64,000 nt of DNA from Bog-756 sp963835465 (GTDB taxonomy: Bacteria > Actinomycetota > Acidimicrobiia > Acidimicrobiales > RAAP-2). Made by a program: the position numbers and the translations under genes. Below, in pieces: positions 34,823 through 45,093 of this stretch. Position 1 is the first letter of the stretch; the number at the start of each line of letters is the position of its first letter. The DNA lies in NCBI GenBank assembly GCA_963835465.1, contig CAWIFR010000005.1:248001-312000 (forward strand), read 5' to 3'. The notes under the pieces are model-generated. The model had not been told where the DNA came from and made no database searches. It worked only from the letters and a program-made list of their open reading frames with translations.

Positions 34823-35705
34823 GGACGGGGTCGGCCAGCCCGGCCACCAACCTGTGCAGCGGACGCCGGTCGAGATCGCCGGCCCGGGTACAGGCGAACC
34901 AGGGCTCCGGCGAGACCTCAGCGGCCACCGGTTGCAGCTCGACCATGGCGCCGCGAGCCAGGCCGTCGGCGCAGGCGAAGTCGGGCAGCAGACTGCAGCC
35001 CAGCCCGTGTTCGACGGCCCTCGCCACCGCCCGGAGGTCCGGGGCCACCAGCCGGAGGTCGCCGCCGAACGGTCGGCCCAGGGCCGACAGCCAGAACCGT
35101 CGGGTCATCGGCAGCTCGGCGCTGTAGGCCACCCAGGGCCGTCCGGTCAGCCAGTCCCCCCACCCCTCGAGCGAGGCCGGTCGTGCGGGCGGGACGGAAG
35201 CCGGCGCACCGACCAGCAGGAAGCGCTTCATGCCCAACGGGGTGGCGACGGTCGAACGCCGACCCGGGGCCATGCTGGTCACGGCCAGGTCCAGCTCGCC
35301 GTGCTCCAACAGGTCAAGGTTCTCACGGTCGGACCCGAACCGGGCGACGAGCGCCGGACCGTCGGGGTGCAGCCGGGGCACGATCACTTCCGAGAAGTAC
35401 TCGGCCGACGAGCCCAGGCGCAGGATGGGGTCGGGAGGGGACAGCGGACCGCCGTCCAGCCCCACCAGGACGGGTTCGAGCCGATCGAGCGAGTCGGCCA
35501 CCTGGGCGTGCAGCTCCCGGCCGCGGCGCGTCGGCTCCACCCCGCGGGGGCTCCGGGTGAAGAGGGGTCGGCCGATCTGGCGTTCGAGCGAGGCGAGTTG
35601 CTGGCTGGCCGCCGGCTGGGACAGGCCCCGCCGCTCGGCGCCCGCGCTCACCGACCCGGTCCGGTAGATGGCGATGAACGTGCGGAGCCACTCCGATGAT
35701 GCCAT
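34812..35705 (-). CDS. LysR family transcriptional regulator
   Basis: 297 residues. N-terminal winged helix (LRTFIAIYRTGSVSAGAERR, LSQPAASQQLASLERQIGRP) and a C-terminal substrate-binding domain of periplasmic-binding type. It diverges from the methyltransferase gene at 35777, the likely target along with itself; the shared gap is 71 bases. Inducer unknown. The 3' end overlaps the NUDIX gene tail by 11 bases. Confidence 0.9.
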   Translation of the reverse strand: MASSEWLRTFIAIYRTGSVSAGAERRGLSQPAASQQLASLERQIGRPLFTRSPRGVEPTRRGRELHAQVADSLDRLEPVLVGLDGGPLSPPDPILRLGSSAEYFSEVIVPRLHPDGPALVARFGSDRENLDLLEHGELDLAVTSMAPGRRSTVATPLGMKRFLLVGAPASVPPARPASLEGWGDWLTGRPWVAYSAELPMTRRFWLSALGRPFGGDLRLVAPDLRAVARAVEHGLGCSLLPDFACADGLARGAMVELQPVAAEVSPEPWFACTRAGDLDRRPLHRLVAGLADPVLRR

Positions 35706-35776
35706 TCGAAAATCTTATAGCCCAGTCATGGACTTTCTGCTTTGCCAATGGTCAAACCGAGGCGCATGCTGGAGTC

Positions 35777-36763
35777 ATGACCGACGTCACCTACACCCAC
35801 GGACACCACGACGCCGTCCTGCGCTCCCACCGCTGGCGAACGGCGGAGAACTCGGCGGCCTACCTGCTCGACCAGCTGCGGCCGGGACTCTCCCTCCTCG
35901 ACGTGGGCTGCGGTCCGGGCACCATCACGTGTGACCTGGCCGCCCGGGTGGCCCCGGGTGCGGTGACCGGGATCGACACCGCCGAGGAGGTGCTGGTCGA
36001 GGCCCGGGCCGTGGCCGCCCAGGCCGGGATGGCCACGGTCACCTTCGAGCAGGGGAGCGTCTTCAACCTCCGCTTCGACGACGGGTCCTTCGATGTGGTC
36101 CACGCCCACCAGGTGCTCCAGCACGTCGGTGATCCGGTGGCCGCCCTGGTGGAGATGCGCCGGGTGTGCCGACCCGGTGGGGTGGTGGCCGCCCGGGACA
36201 GCGACTACCCCGGCTTCCGGTACTTTCCCGACGACCCCGACATGGCCCGGTCCATCGCCACCTATGGCGAGCTGACCCGGGCGAACGGGGCCAACTGGGA
36301 CGCCGGTCGGCGCCTGTTGGGCTGGGCCCACGCGGCCGGCTTCGCCACGGTGGTGGCTTCCGCGTCGACCTGGTGCTTCGCCACGCCCGAGGACCGCGCC
36401 TGGTGGGGAGGGCTCTGGGCCGAGCGCTTCACCAGCTCGCTCATGGCTGAGCAGTTGCTGGCCCACGGGATGGCCACTCCGACGGACCTGTCGGCGTTCG
36501 CCGACGGCTGGCGGCGGTGGGCGGCCTCCCCGGACGGCTGGTTCGCCGTCCTCCATGGTGAGGTTCGCTGGCACGGCCTGACCGAGGCGCTCGCTATGCG
36601 CCCGACCCGGCCAGGGCGCCCACGAACCGGTCCGGGGCCTCGACCATCGGATAGTGGCCCACCCCGTCCAGGAGCACGAGCGTGGCATCGGGCCGGGCGC
36701 GCCGCAGGCGGTCGGTCATGGCGGCCACGGCGATGGGGTCGTCCACCCCCCACACCACGGTGA
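35777..36763 (+). CDS. SAM-dependent methyltransferase (class I)
   Basis: Motif I LLDVGCGPGTITCDLAA near residue 36, then the D of VTGIDTAEEVL, and FDVVHAHQVLQHVGDP (motif IV). The ATG at 35777 is preceded by GGAG. The family-like part ends near GEVRWHGLTEALAM; the last 55 residues are Arg/Pro/Gly-rich and run antisense across the end of the neighbouring alpha/beta hydrolase, so the real stop may be near 36600, lost to a frameshift. Substrate unknown. Confidence 0.83.
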   Translation: MTDVTYTHGHHDAVLRSHRWRTAENSAAYLLDQLRPGLSLLDVGCGPGTITCDLAARVAPGAVTGIDTAEEVLVEARAVAAQAGMATVTFEQGSVFNLRFDDGSFDVVHAHQVLQHVGDPVAALVEMRRVCRPGGVVAARDSDYPGFRYFPDDPDMARSIATYGELTRANGANWDAGRRLLGWAHAAGFATVVASASTWCFATPEDRAWWGGLWAERFTSSLMAEQLLAHGMATPTDLSAFADGWRRWAASPDGWFAVLHGEVRWHGLTEALAMRPTRPGRPRTGPGPRPSDSGPPRPGARAWHRAGRAAGGRSWRPRRWGRPPPTPR

Positions 36764-37472
36764 GCGGGGACGGATGGCGCTCGATGGCCCCGGTGAAGCG
36801 CGACTCGCTCCGTCGGCGCTCCTCGATGTACCGGATGAGCCGCGGCAAGAGGAGGTGGCCGTCGTCCGCGGCGATCAGGTCGACCTGGGCGGCCAGCTCC
36901 TCGGGGTCGATCGACGACGCCGGACTGAACGTGGCCGCCACCCCGGCCGCCACCGTGTCCCGATCCACCGGGGCACCCGGACCCAGCCGTTCGTCGGGCA
37001 GACCCAGGAGGAACTGCTGGCCCAGGCTCAGCTGGGCCAACGCCACGTAGATACTGCCGTTGGCCAGCACCCGGTCGGTGACCTCCACCGGCCAGGCGCC
37101 CTCGAGGTGGCGGGCCAGTAGCTCGCCGCCGACCGTGTCCCCCACGTCGTGGCTCAGCAGTCCCAGCCGGTCGAGGTCGAGCGCAGCCACGAAGGCCTCG
37201 GCGATGTCGGCCTGGAGGGCCATGGTGTAGGCCTGATCAGGCTTCTCCGAGAGCCCGTAGCCCAGCATGTCGAAGAGCAGCACCCGCCGGTCGGCGGCCA
37301 GCCGGTCGACGATGCCGTGGAAGTCGAACGACGAGGTGGGGAAGCCGTGGAGCACGAGCAGAGGGGGCCGCAGCTCGGGCCCCGACGCGGCGACGTCCAC
37401 CGTGAAGATCCGATGGCCGCACAGGGTGAGGAGGTCTCCCCGGTCCCGCCACGCGGCGGCCAGCCGATTCAC
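36594..37472 (-). CDS. Alpha/beta hydrolase (epoxide hydrolase/haloalkane dehalogenase-like)
   Basis: 292 residues. Oxyanion-hole motif HGFPTSSFDF, nucleophile elbow SHDVGD with aspartate as nucleophile, acid/His region ending DGVGHYPMVEAPDRF. An Asp nucleophile fits the epoxide-hydrolase/haloalkane-dehalogenase branch rather than Ser esterases. It overlaps the next gene by four bases, forming an operon with the dienelactone-hydrolase-like gene. Substrate unknown. Confidence 0.87.
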   Translation of the reverse strand: MNRLAAAWRDRGDLLTLCGHRIFTVDVAASGPELRPPLLVLHGFPTSSFDFHGIVDRLAADRRVLLFDMLGYGLSEKPDQAYTMALQADIAEAFVAALDLDRLGLLSHDVGDTVGGELLARHLEGAWPVEVTDRVLANGSIYVALAQLSLGQQFLLGLPDERLGPGAPVDRDTVAAGVAATFSPASSIDPEELAAQVDLIAADDGHLLLPRLIRYIEERRRSESRFTGAIERHPSPLTVVWGVDDPIAVAAMTDRLRRARPDATLVLLDGVGHYPMVEAPDRFVGALAGSGA

Positions 37473-38257
37473 GGCTTGAGACGCGTGGCGAAGAACTCGA
37501 GGACCTGATCGAGGGCGGCCCGGGTCGGGGTTCCGGGGCGATCGTCGAGATGCTCGGTGAGCACCGAGTGGGACATCCTCCCGTGCCCGTACGGGTTGCC
37601 CTTGGACGAGTCGATCTCGACGGCGATGAAGGCGTCACCGAGCAGTTCGCGTAGATGGTCGAAGCGGTCGGGCGGGCTCATCATGTCGCCGGTGAACCGC
37701 AGGCCGAGCACCTGGCATCCGGCCGCGGCCCGCTCCTGCACCCGGGTCAGGTCCTCGGGGGAGAGCCCGAGGTCCCGTCGGTGGGCTTTGGTCACCCCGA
37801 ACGGCAGGGACGGCTGGCTCAGCACCGGAGCCACCACCACGTCATCGACCATCATGCCCAGGGCGAAACCCCCGGTGAAGCACATGCCCACCGCCCCGAC
37901 CCCGGGGCCGCCGCAGGTGCGGTGCTCGTCGGCGGCCAGGGCGCGCAGCCAGGCGATGACGGGGCTGGTCCGCCCGGTGGCCAGCACGGTGAACTCCTTG
38001 GCGATGCAGGCCCGGCTGATCGACCCCAGGGCGTAGCCGGCGCTCGGGGCCCGCCCGTCCTCGCCGAACAGATGGGGCATGACCGCGGTGAAGCCGGAGT
38101 CGGCCACCTTGCGGGCGAAGTCGGCCACCGCAGGGGTGATGCCGGGCATCTCGGAGATGACGATGACCGCCGGTCCCGAGCCGGACCGGTAGATGGTCCG
38201 GGTCTCGCCGCCATGGGTGAAGGTGGACCGGTCGAACCCGGCCAGTGCGTCGCTCAT
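37469..38257 (-). CDS. Dienelactone hydrolase family protein
   Basis: 262 residues. Nucleophile elbow VGMCFTGG with cysteine, as in dienelactone hydrolases (GxCxGG), preceded by VIVISEMPGITP and followed by a C-terminal acid/His segment (NPYGHGRMSHSV). Hydrolysis of lactone-type ring-cleavage products is the family role; the actual substrate is not shown. Coupled to the downstream hydrolase by an ATGA overlap. Confidence 0.88.
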   Translation of the reverse strand: MSDALAGFDRSTFTHGGETRTIYRSGSGPAVIVISEMPGITPAVADFARKVADSGFTAVMPHLFGEDGRAPSAGYALGSISRACIAKEFTVLATGRTSPVIAWLRALAADEHRTCGGPGVGAVGMCFTGGFALGMMVDDVVVAPVLSQPSLPFGVTKAHRRDLGLSPEDLTRVQERAAAGCQVLGLRFTGDMMSPPDRFDHLRELLGDAFIAVEIDSSKGNPYGHGRMSHSVLTEHLDDRPGTPTRAALDQVLEFFATRLKP

Positions 38258-38328
38258 GGGATGACGCTACCGCTGTCGTGGCTGGCCGACAGGGGCCCGA
38301 GCGTGTGGCCGGGACGGATCGGTGGGGA

Positions 38329-39150
38329 TCAGGGGGAGAGCGACAGCGTGGCCATCACGGGACGGTGGTCGGAGCCGGCGAATCCTCCGATGCCGCGCCG
38401 CGTCCACCGCGACCGGCGGAGTGACCATCACATGGTCGAGCTGGCTGTGCGGCCGGACCGCCGGCCAGGTGCGGCCGGTGATGGCCCGGCGCCATCCCCG
38501 CACGTAGGAGCTGACCGGTGGTCCCCACAGGTTCATGTCCCCGGCCAGCACGGCAGCGGTACTCACCGGTGGGAGTTTGATGCCCAGCAGCCGGTACTGG
38601 GCGTGGGACCCGTGGGTGATGTGGGACATGTGGGTGCCGTGCAGCGGTGATCGGCCCGCCCTCCAGGTCGACCACGGCCTTGATGACCGCCCGCCGGGCC
38701 GGGTCGCGGCGCAGCTGTCCGAGCGGGATGACCTCCACGTCCCGGACGGGGATGCGGGACAGCAGGGCGATGCCCCACTGGCCCCGCACGAAGGTTCGGC
38801 CGGCCGGCTCCTTGGCCGAGTTCCAGTGCTCGCCGTCCAGTCGCAGCGTCTTGCGCGACTGGATGAGTGGCGGCCCCCACCGCTCGTCGGCCCCGGGGTG
38901 CGGGGAGTAGAGCCGACCGTGGGCCAGGGCCACCTCGACCACCACTGTGTGACCCAACGCCTCGGCGATCAGTGCCGCGGTACTCGGACTTCCGTCGTCA
39001 GGGGCCCAGGACTCCTGCAGGATGATGACGTCGGCGCCGAGATCCTGGCACCGTGCGGCGATGTCGTGGGGACGTCCCCACCCGTCGACCGCCCATGTGG
39101 ATGTTGAAGGTGGCCAGCGTGAAGGAGGCCGGCGACCCCGGATCGGCCAC
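38329..39150 (-). CDS. Endonuclease/exonuclease/phosphatase family protein (three frameshifts)
   Basis: About 272 residues when repaired. Segments in three frames: LATFNIHMG...DVIILQESWAP (start; frame change near 39085), RGQWGIALLSRIPV (middle; change near 38651, giving LHGTHMSHITHGSH) and GDMNLWGPPV, SQLDHVMVTP; a last change near 38390 gives GGFAGSDHRPVMATLSLSP and the stop. ILQE, GDMN and SDHRP are the metal-dependent EEP catalytic motifs. Each shift is one extra base. Start GTG 39150 is tentative. Confidence 0.75.
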
Positions 39151-39155
39151 CGGCC

Positions 39156-40463
39156 TCAGTGCCGGCCCAGGTGAGTCCGCCACCTGACGGAGTTCCTGGC
39201 GGAAATCGGGATGGGCGATCTCGGCCAGTGCCCGGGCCCGTTCCCGGACGGTCAGCCCCGAGAGGTCGGCGCTCCCGTGCTCGGTGACCACCACGCCGGT
39301 GTGGTGCCGGGGGGTGGAGACCACCGACCCCTCGGGCAGTACCGGAACGATCCGTGAGCGGGTCTCCCCGTTGGCCACCGCCGTGGAGCGGAGACAGATG
39401 AGGGAGTGGTCGTCCAGGCGCAGCTCGGCACCGGCCACGAAGTCCTCGTGGCCACCCACGCCCGAGATCTGTCGGCCGTCGATGTGGTCAGCCACCACCT
39501 GCCCGTAGAGATCCACGCTGAGGGCCCCGTTGATGGAGATAAAGGAGTGGTTCCGGGCGATGACCGTCGGGTCGTTCACCACCTGGACCGGCACGAAGGC
39601 CACTGGCTCGTTCCCGTCGAGCCAGGCGTAGAGCTCGGACGACCCCAGGGCGAAGGTGGTCACCGAGGCCCCGTTGAAGATGCTCTTGGCGTCGTTGGTC
39701 ACCTTGCCCGCCTGGTGGAGGCACATCAGCCCGTCAGTGAACATCTCGCTGTGGACCCCGTACCCACCCCCGGTCCCTCGGCCAGCAGGGTGGCCACCAT
39801 GTTGGGGACGGCCCCGATGCCGATCTGCAGGGTGGCCCCGTCGCCGATGAACGATCGGGCCCGTTCGGCGATGGCCGTGTCCACGTCGTCGGGTGGTGTC
39901 GGCCGGGAGGGCGTAGGGCGTGCCGTCTGGCCTCCACCACCACGTCGACCAGGTCGAGGTCGATGGTGTTGGTGAAGTCGGGCCCGAGCGAGCAGGTCCG
40001 GGGCAGGTTGGGGTTGACCTCGATGACCAGCAGCCGCTCGGGATCGCTGCCGGCCAACAGGAGCTCCTCCAGGGTGGCGCCCAGGTGCAGGGAGAGGTTG
40101 ACCCTGCCGTCCGGTCCCGGCGGGGCCGCCTGGGCCGTCATGACCCTCGGGGCGAACCGGCGGAGGATGGGGGCGAACTGCCGGAATCCCCCGGGGACCA
40201 ACTCGATGTTGGCCCCCTGGGCCAGCATCATCCGCTCGGCCGGGCCGAAGAAGCCGCTGCGGTACGAGACGCGGGGGTGGAGCAGGACCGTGTAGTAGCC
40301 GAGCAGCAGGGCGCCCCCGAAGGTGAGGTCCTCCCAGTCGTCCCGCTGCCCGAGGGCGGTGAAGAAGGCGTCGGGGTTGGCCGGTCCCAGTCCGAACCCG
40401 ATGCTGTCGCGCCGGGTGGATGAGGGCGGCCGCCTCCTCCGGGGTGCAGAAGCGGGTTGCCAT
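39156..40463 (-). CDS. Acetyl-CoA hydrolase/4-hydroxybutyrate CoA-transferase family (several frameshifts)
   Basis: About 434 residues when repaired, normal for the family. Starts ATRFCTPEEAAALIHP, shifts near 40425 into DSIGFGLGPANPDAFF; shifts near 39920, 39897 and 39765 lead through TAIAERARSFIGDGATLQIG to VHSEMFTDGLMCLHQAG; the active-site glutamate is the E of VTEHGSADL-type or HSEMF regions by homology. A final extra base near 39178 hides the stop; removing it gives ADSLGRH and TGA at 39156. Transfers or hydrolyses acyl-CoA. Confidence 0.8.
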
Positions 40464-40546
40464 ACCCCCAGTGTGTCACCGTCTCCCTGCTGCACCGGGA
40501 TCGTGCCCGGCGGGCACCTTCGGGCCCCGGGTGGGAACATGGCCCC

Positions 40547-41582
40547 ATGAAGATCGACACCCAGCTCTCGGGGCTCGAGGACGCCCCCGACCACGCCCGT
40601 CGCCTGGAGGAGCTGGGCGTGGACGGGGCCTTCACCTTCGAGGGGCCCCACGACGTGTTCACCCCGCTGGTACTGGCCGCGCCGGCCACCTCGCGCCTCG
40701 AGCTGGCCACCAACGTGGCCATCGCCTTCCCCCGAAACGCCGTCCAGCTCGCCCACCAGGCCTACGACCTCCAGCTGCTGTCCCGGGGTCGGTTCAGCCT
40801 CGGCCTCGGGTCCCAGATCCGGGCCCAGGTGGAGAAGCGCTATGGCGCCTCCTTCGACCGGCCCATCGCCCGCATGCGGGAACTGGTCGGTGCCCTCCGG
40901 GCCATCTTCACCACCTGGGAGACCGGGGAGCCACTCGACTTCCGGGGGGAGTTCTCCTCCCACACCCTGATGCCGCCTATGTTCAACCCGGGCCCGCTGC
41001 CCTTCGGTATGCCCCCCATCGCCATCGGCGGCCTCGGACCCCAGATGGTCCGACTGGCTGCCGAGGTGGCTGACGGCCTGCTGGTCATGCCGTTCAACAC
41101 CGCCGGCCACTTTGCCCAGCGCACCCTGCCGGCCATCGACGAGGGCCTGGCCCGTGCCGGACGGAAGCGGTCGGAGCTCACCGTGACCGGGGAGGTCATC
41201 GTCTGCTGCGGCCGGACCGAGGAGGAGCTGGAGACGGCCCGCACGGCCGGCCGGTGGCTGCTCTCCTTCTACGCCTCCACCCCGGCCTACCGCCCGGTCC
41301 TGGAGGTCGAGGGGTGGGACGACCTCCAGCCCGAGCTCAACCGGCTGTCCAAGTCGGGGCGGTGGGAGGAGATGCCGGGCACCATCGACGACACCATGCT
41401 CGGAGCCCTGGCCGCGGTGGGCTCGCCCGACGAGGTGGCCGACGACATCGTGGGCCGCTTCGCCGGGCAGGTGGACCGGGTGGGCTTCTACACTCCGTAC
41501 CTGATGGCCGACGAGACCCTGGGGGAGATGGTGGAGGCGTTGGGTGCACGAGCGGCGGACGTTGGGGAGGGTAGCGGCGTGA
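40547..41582 (+). CDS. Luciferase-like F420-dependent oxidoreductase (LLM, MSMEG_2256-like)
   Basis: About 344 residues. Starts KIDTQLSGLEDAPDHARRLE; TIM-barrel LLM motifs TSRLELATNVAIAFPRNAV, SLGLGSQIRAQVEKRYG and IAIGGLGPQMVRLAAEV. Likely reduces or oxidises a substrate with F420. As sequenced the frame runs on into the next hydrolase without a stop; one base removed near 41555 puts TGA at 41580-41582 and creates a GTGA overlap with the hydrolase start, the usual coupled arrangement. Confidence 0.83.
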
Positions 41583-42501
41583 GCGCTTCGTCGACCGGTG
41601 ACTATGACGAGTTCTCGCTCTTCCCCGAGAACGCCAGCGAGGTCGGCCTGCCCTGGAACGGGCCGCCCACCGTCCGACGCGAGTTCGTCGAGGTGGAACC
41701 GGGCCGCAGGGTCAGCGCCCTGGTGTGGGGCGAAGACCCGGCCGAGGTGGTCTTCATCCACGGCGGGGGCCAGAACGCCCACACGTGGGACACGGTGGCC
41801 CTGGCCCTCGACCGTCCCCTGGTGGCCGTCGACCTGCCCGGCCACGGGCACTCCGACTGGCCCGGAGACGACGCCGTGCTCGAATCCGCGGGCCATGGCC
41901 GAGGACGTGGCCGTGGTCATCGAAGCGTTGGCCCCGGACGCCTCGATGGTGGTCGGGATGTCCCTGGGCGGGGCCACCTCGATCGCCCTGGCCCGGGCCC
42001 ATCCCGGCCTGGTCCGCCAAGCTGGCCCTCATCGACATCACCCCCGGCGTCACCCGGGAGAAGAGCTCGGATATCGCCGCGTTCCTGGCCGGACCGGAGA
42101 GCTTCGGCTCCTTCGATGAGATCCTCGAGCGCACCATCCAGTTCAACCCGACCCGATCGGAGTCGTCGCTACGGCGGGGTGTGCTGCACAACGCGGTGCA
42201 GCGGGAGGACGGCACGTGGACGTGGCGGCACCAGCTGGGCCGGCCGGCCGGTTCGAGCGGCATGCACGTGGGCTCCGTCGACTTCGGCCCCCTGTGGGAC
42301 GAGCTGCAGGCCATCGAGAGCCCGGTGCTCCTGGTTCGGGGCGCCCTCTCCCCGGTGGTGGACGATGCCGACGAGGCCGAGTTCCGCCGCCGCCGACCCG
42401 CCGACCGCGTCATCACGGTCGACGGGGCGGGGCACAGCATCCAGGGCGACCAGCCGCTCGAGCTGGCCGCCATCCTCAACGGCTACCTGGCCGAGGCCTG
42501 A
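41579..42501 (+). CDS. Alpha/beta hydrolase (two frameshifts)
   Basis: About 306 residues when repaired. EVVFIHGGGQNAHTWDTV (oxyanion loop), then after a shift near 41888 the nucleophile elbow VVGMSLGGATS with serine, and after a second shift near 42018 the rest (KLALIDITPGV to VDGAGHSIQGD, with the catalytic histidine). Each break is one extra base. The GTG start at 41579 overlaps the LLM gene's reconstructed stop. Likely an esterase/lactonase acting with the F420 enzyme; substrate unknown. Confidence 0.8.
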
Positions 42502-42531
42502 GCCCCGGGGGACCGCGAGCCGCCTGTACGT

Positions 42532-44938
42532 TCAGGCCGCTACCGGGGTCGAGTCGGCCGTACCGGTGGTCTCCGCCTCGTCGGCCAGCGCGGCGGCGAG
42601 CACCTCCCCGATCTCGGTGGCCAGGTGGAAGGTCATCTCGGCGCGCACCGCTTCGGGGACGTCCTCCAGGTCCGGGCCGTTCCGGACGGGCAGGACCACA
42701 TGGGTCAAACCGGCCCGGTGGGCGGCGAGCACCTTCTGGCGCACCCCTCCGATCGGGAGCACCCGACCCTGCAGGGTGACCTCACCGGTCATACCCACCA
42801 CCGACCGCACGGGCACGTCCAGCAGCAGGCTGACCAGTGCCGTGGTCATCGTGACTCCGGCCGACGGACCGTCCTTCGGGATGGCGCCGGCGGGGACGTG
42901 GAGGTGGAAGCGCTTCCCGGCGAAGCTGGTCGGGTCGATGCCCAACGGCTCGGCGTGGGACCGCACATAGGACAGGGCGATCTCGGCCGACTCCTTCATC
43001 ACGTCGCCCAACTGGCCGGTCAGGGTGAGGCCCTCGGGCCCGTCCATCATCGACGCCTCGACGTACAGCACGTCCCCTCCGGCCCCGGTGACGGCGAGAC
43101 CGGTGGCCACTCCGGGCACCGCGGTGCGGTCGGCGGCCTCGAAGAAGAAGTGGGGCCGGCCCAGCCAGGCTGCGAACGTCGTCGGGCCCGATGGCCGACG
43201 GCGTCTCCACGTCATCGGCGGCGATCCTGGCGGCCACCTTGCGGAGGAGGCGTCCGAGCTCACGCTCGAGGGAGCGGACCCCCGCCTCCCGGGTGTAGTC
43301 CCCGATGACGGTGCGCAACGCGTCGTCGGAGATCGCCACCTCATCGGGGCTCAGTGCGGCTCGCTCCTGTTGGCGCCCGACCAGATGATGGCGGGCGATG
43401 GCCACCTTCTCCTCCTCGGTGTAGCCGTCCAGCCGGATGACCTCCATCCGGTCGAGCAGGGGCCCGGGGATGGTGTCGATCATGTTGGCCGTGGCGATGA
43501 ACAGGACCTTGGACAGGTCCAACTCGACCTCGAGGTAGTGGTCCCGGAACGTATGGTTCTGGGCCGGGTCGAGCACCTCCAGCAGCGCCGAGGACGGATC
43601 GCCCCGATAGTCGCCGCCCAGCTTGTCGACCTCGTCCAGCAGGATGACCGGGTTCATGGTGCCCGCCTCGCGCAGGGCCCGCACCAGCCGACCGGGCTGG
43701 GCCCCGACGTAGGTCCGGCGGTGACCGCGGATCTCCGCCTCGTCGCGGACTCCGCCCAGGGCCACCCGCACGAACCTCCGACCGAGGGCCCGGGCCACCG
43801 ACTCGCCGAGGGAGGTCTTCCCCACCCCCGGGGGGCCCACCAGGGCCAGGATCGCCCCGGCCCCGCGACCGGACACGGGGGCCAGCCCGCGCTCGGACTG
43901 CAGCTTGCGCACGGCCAGGTGCTCGAGGATCCGGTCCTTCACGTCGTCGAGACCGTCATGGTCCTCGTTGAGGATGCGGGCCGCCTCCACCACGTCGAGC
44001 CGGTCCTCGGACTGCTGGCCCCACGGCAGCTCGAAGACGGTGTCCAACCACGTGCGGATCCATCCGTGCTCCGGGTTCTGCTCGCTCATCCGCTCGAGCT
44101 TGTCGATCTCCCGATCGACCGCCTTGGCCACGGCCCCGGGAAGGTCGCGCTCGGCGGCCTTGGTGCGGTAGTCGTCCGGCTCGGACTCGTCGCCCGATCC
44201 CATCTGGCCCAGCTCCTTGCGGATGGACTCCAGCTGGCGTCGGAGGAGGAACTCGCGCTGGGTCTTCTCCATGCCCTCCTCGACGTCGGTCTTGATCCGC
44301 TCGCGGAGGGTGAGGTCGGCCAGGACCTCACGGGACCAGGCGATGACCAGGCGCAGCCGCGTGGCCACATCCAGGGTCTCCAAGACCTCCACCTTCTGGT
44401 CCAGGGACAGGTCGGGCGAGTAGCCGGCCATGTCGGCCACCCGTCCGGGCTCGGTCACGTCGGCGAGTCGCTCGGCCAGTCGGCCCGCGCCGCGGCTCAG
44501 CAGGATGTTCTCCACCACGGCCCGGTACTCCCGGGCCAGCTCGCGGGCCTCCTCGGTGACGGCACCCTCAGGGATGAGCTCCACCTCCACCCACAGGGCG
44601 TGCCCGGTTCCGGGCACGGCGGTGCCCAGCCGGGCCCGCTCGACCCCCCGCACGGCCACCGCCGGCATCCCGCCGGGCAGTTCGCCGGCCTCCATGACCT
44701 CGGCCACCACGCCCACCGAGGCGTACCGCCCGTCGATGAAGGGCACGATGACGAAGTGGCCGTCGGCGGCGTTGGCCGCCTCGGCCGCCGCCTTGGCCTC
44801 GTCTGACTCGAGGGCCATGGTGAACACCATGCCCGGGAGCACCACGCCTGAGGTCAGGGGGAGCAGGGGCAGGTTCTGGACCGCCGATGCGGCCCGTCCG
44901 GTCGTCTCGTCTGTGGTCTGGTCAGTCGTCTCGTCCAT
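42532..44938 (-). CDS. lon: ATP-dependent protease Lon (one frameshift)
   Basis: About 801 residues when repaired. LAN substrate domain (residues 20-210), AAA+ with Walker A VGPPGVGKTSLGESVA and Walker B NPVILLDEVDKLG, and the C-terminal protease domain with catalytic Ser in KDGPSAGVTM and Lys in VRQKVLAAHRAG. The frame changes near 43175 (GPDDVRS... to LGRPHFFFEAAD), before the protease domain. An ordinary Lon otherwise; degrades misfolded and regulatory proteins. Confidence 0.92.
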
Positions 44939-45093
44939 CGGTTCCTCCAGGTGTCACCAGCGTGCGCTGTGGAGGAGTCAACAGGTGAATCGAACGTGTA
45001 TTCCCCTGGGTGCGCTGGCCTGGCCTTCTGGCCGGATTCTTCCCGAAACATTCCGGCAATCCGGCAGAAATCCTGCTGGGGCACCATACGGGG

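Noticed and set aside
38329..39744. A natural fusion of CoA-transferase and endonuclease-like protein
   Set aside because: Removing one extra base near 39178 gives a normal C-terminus and stop for the CoA-transferase, with the next gene starting just after.
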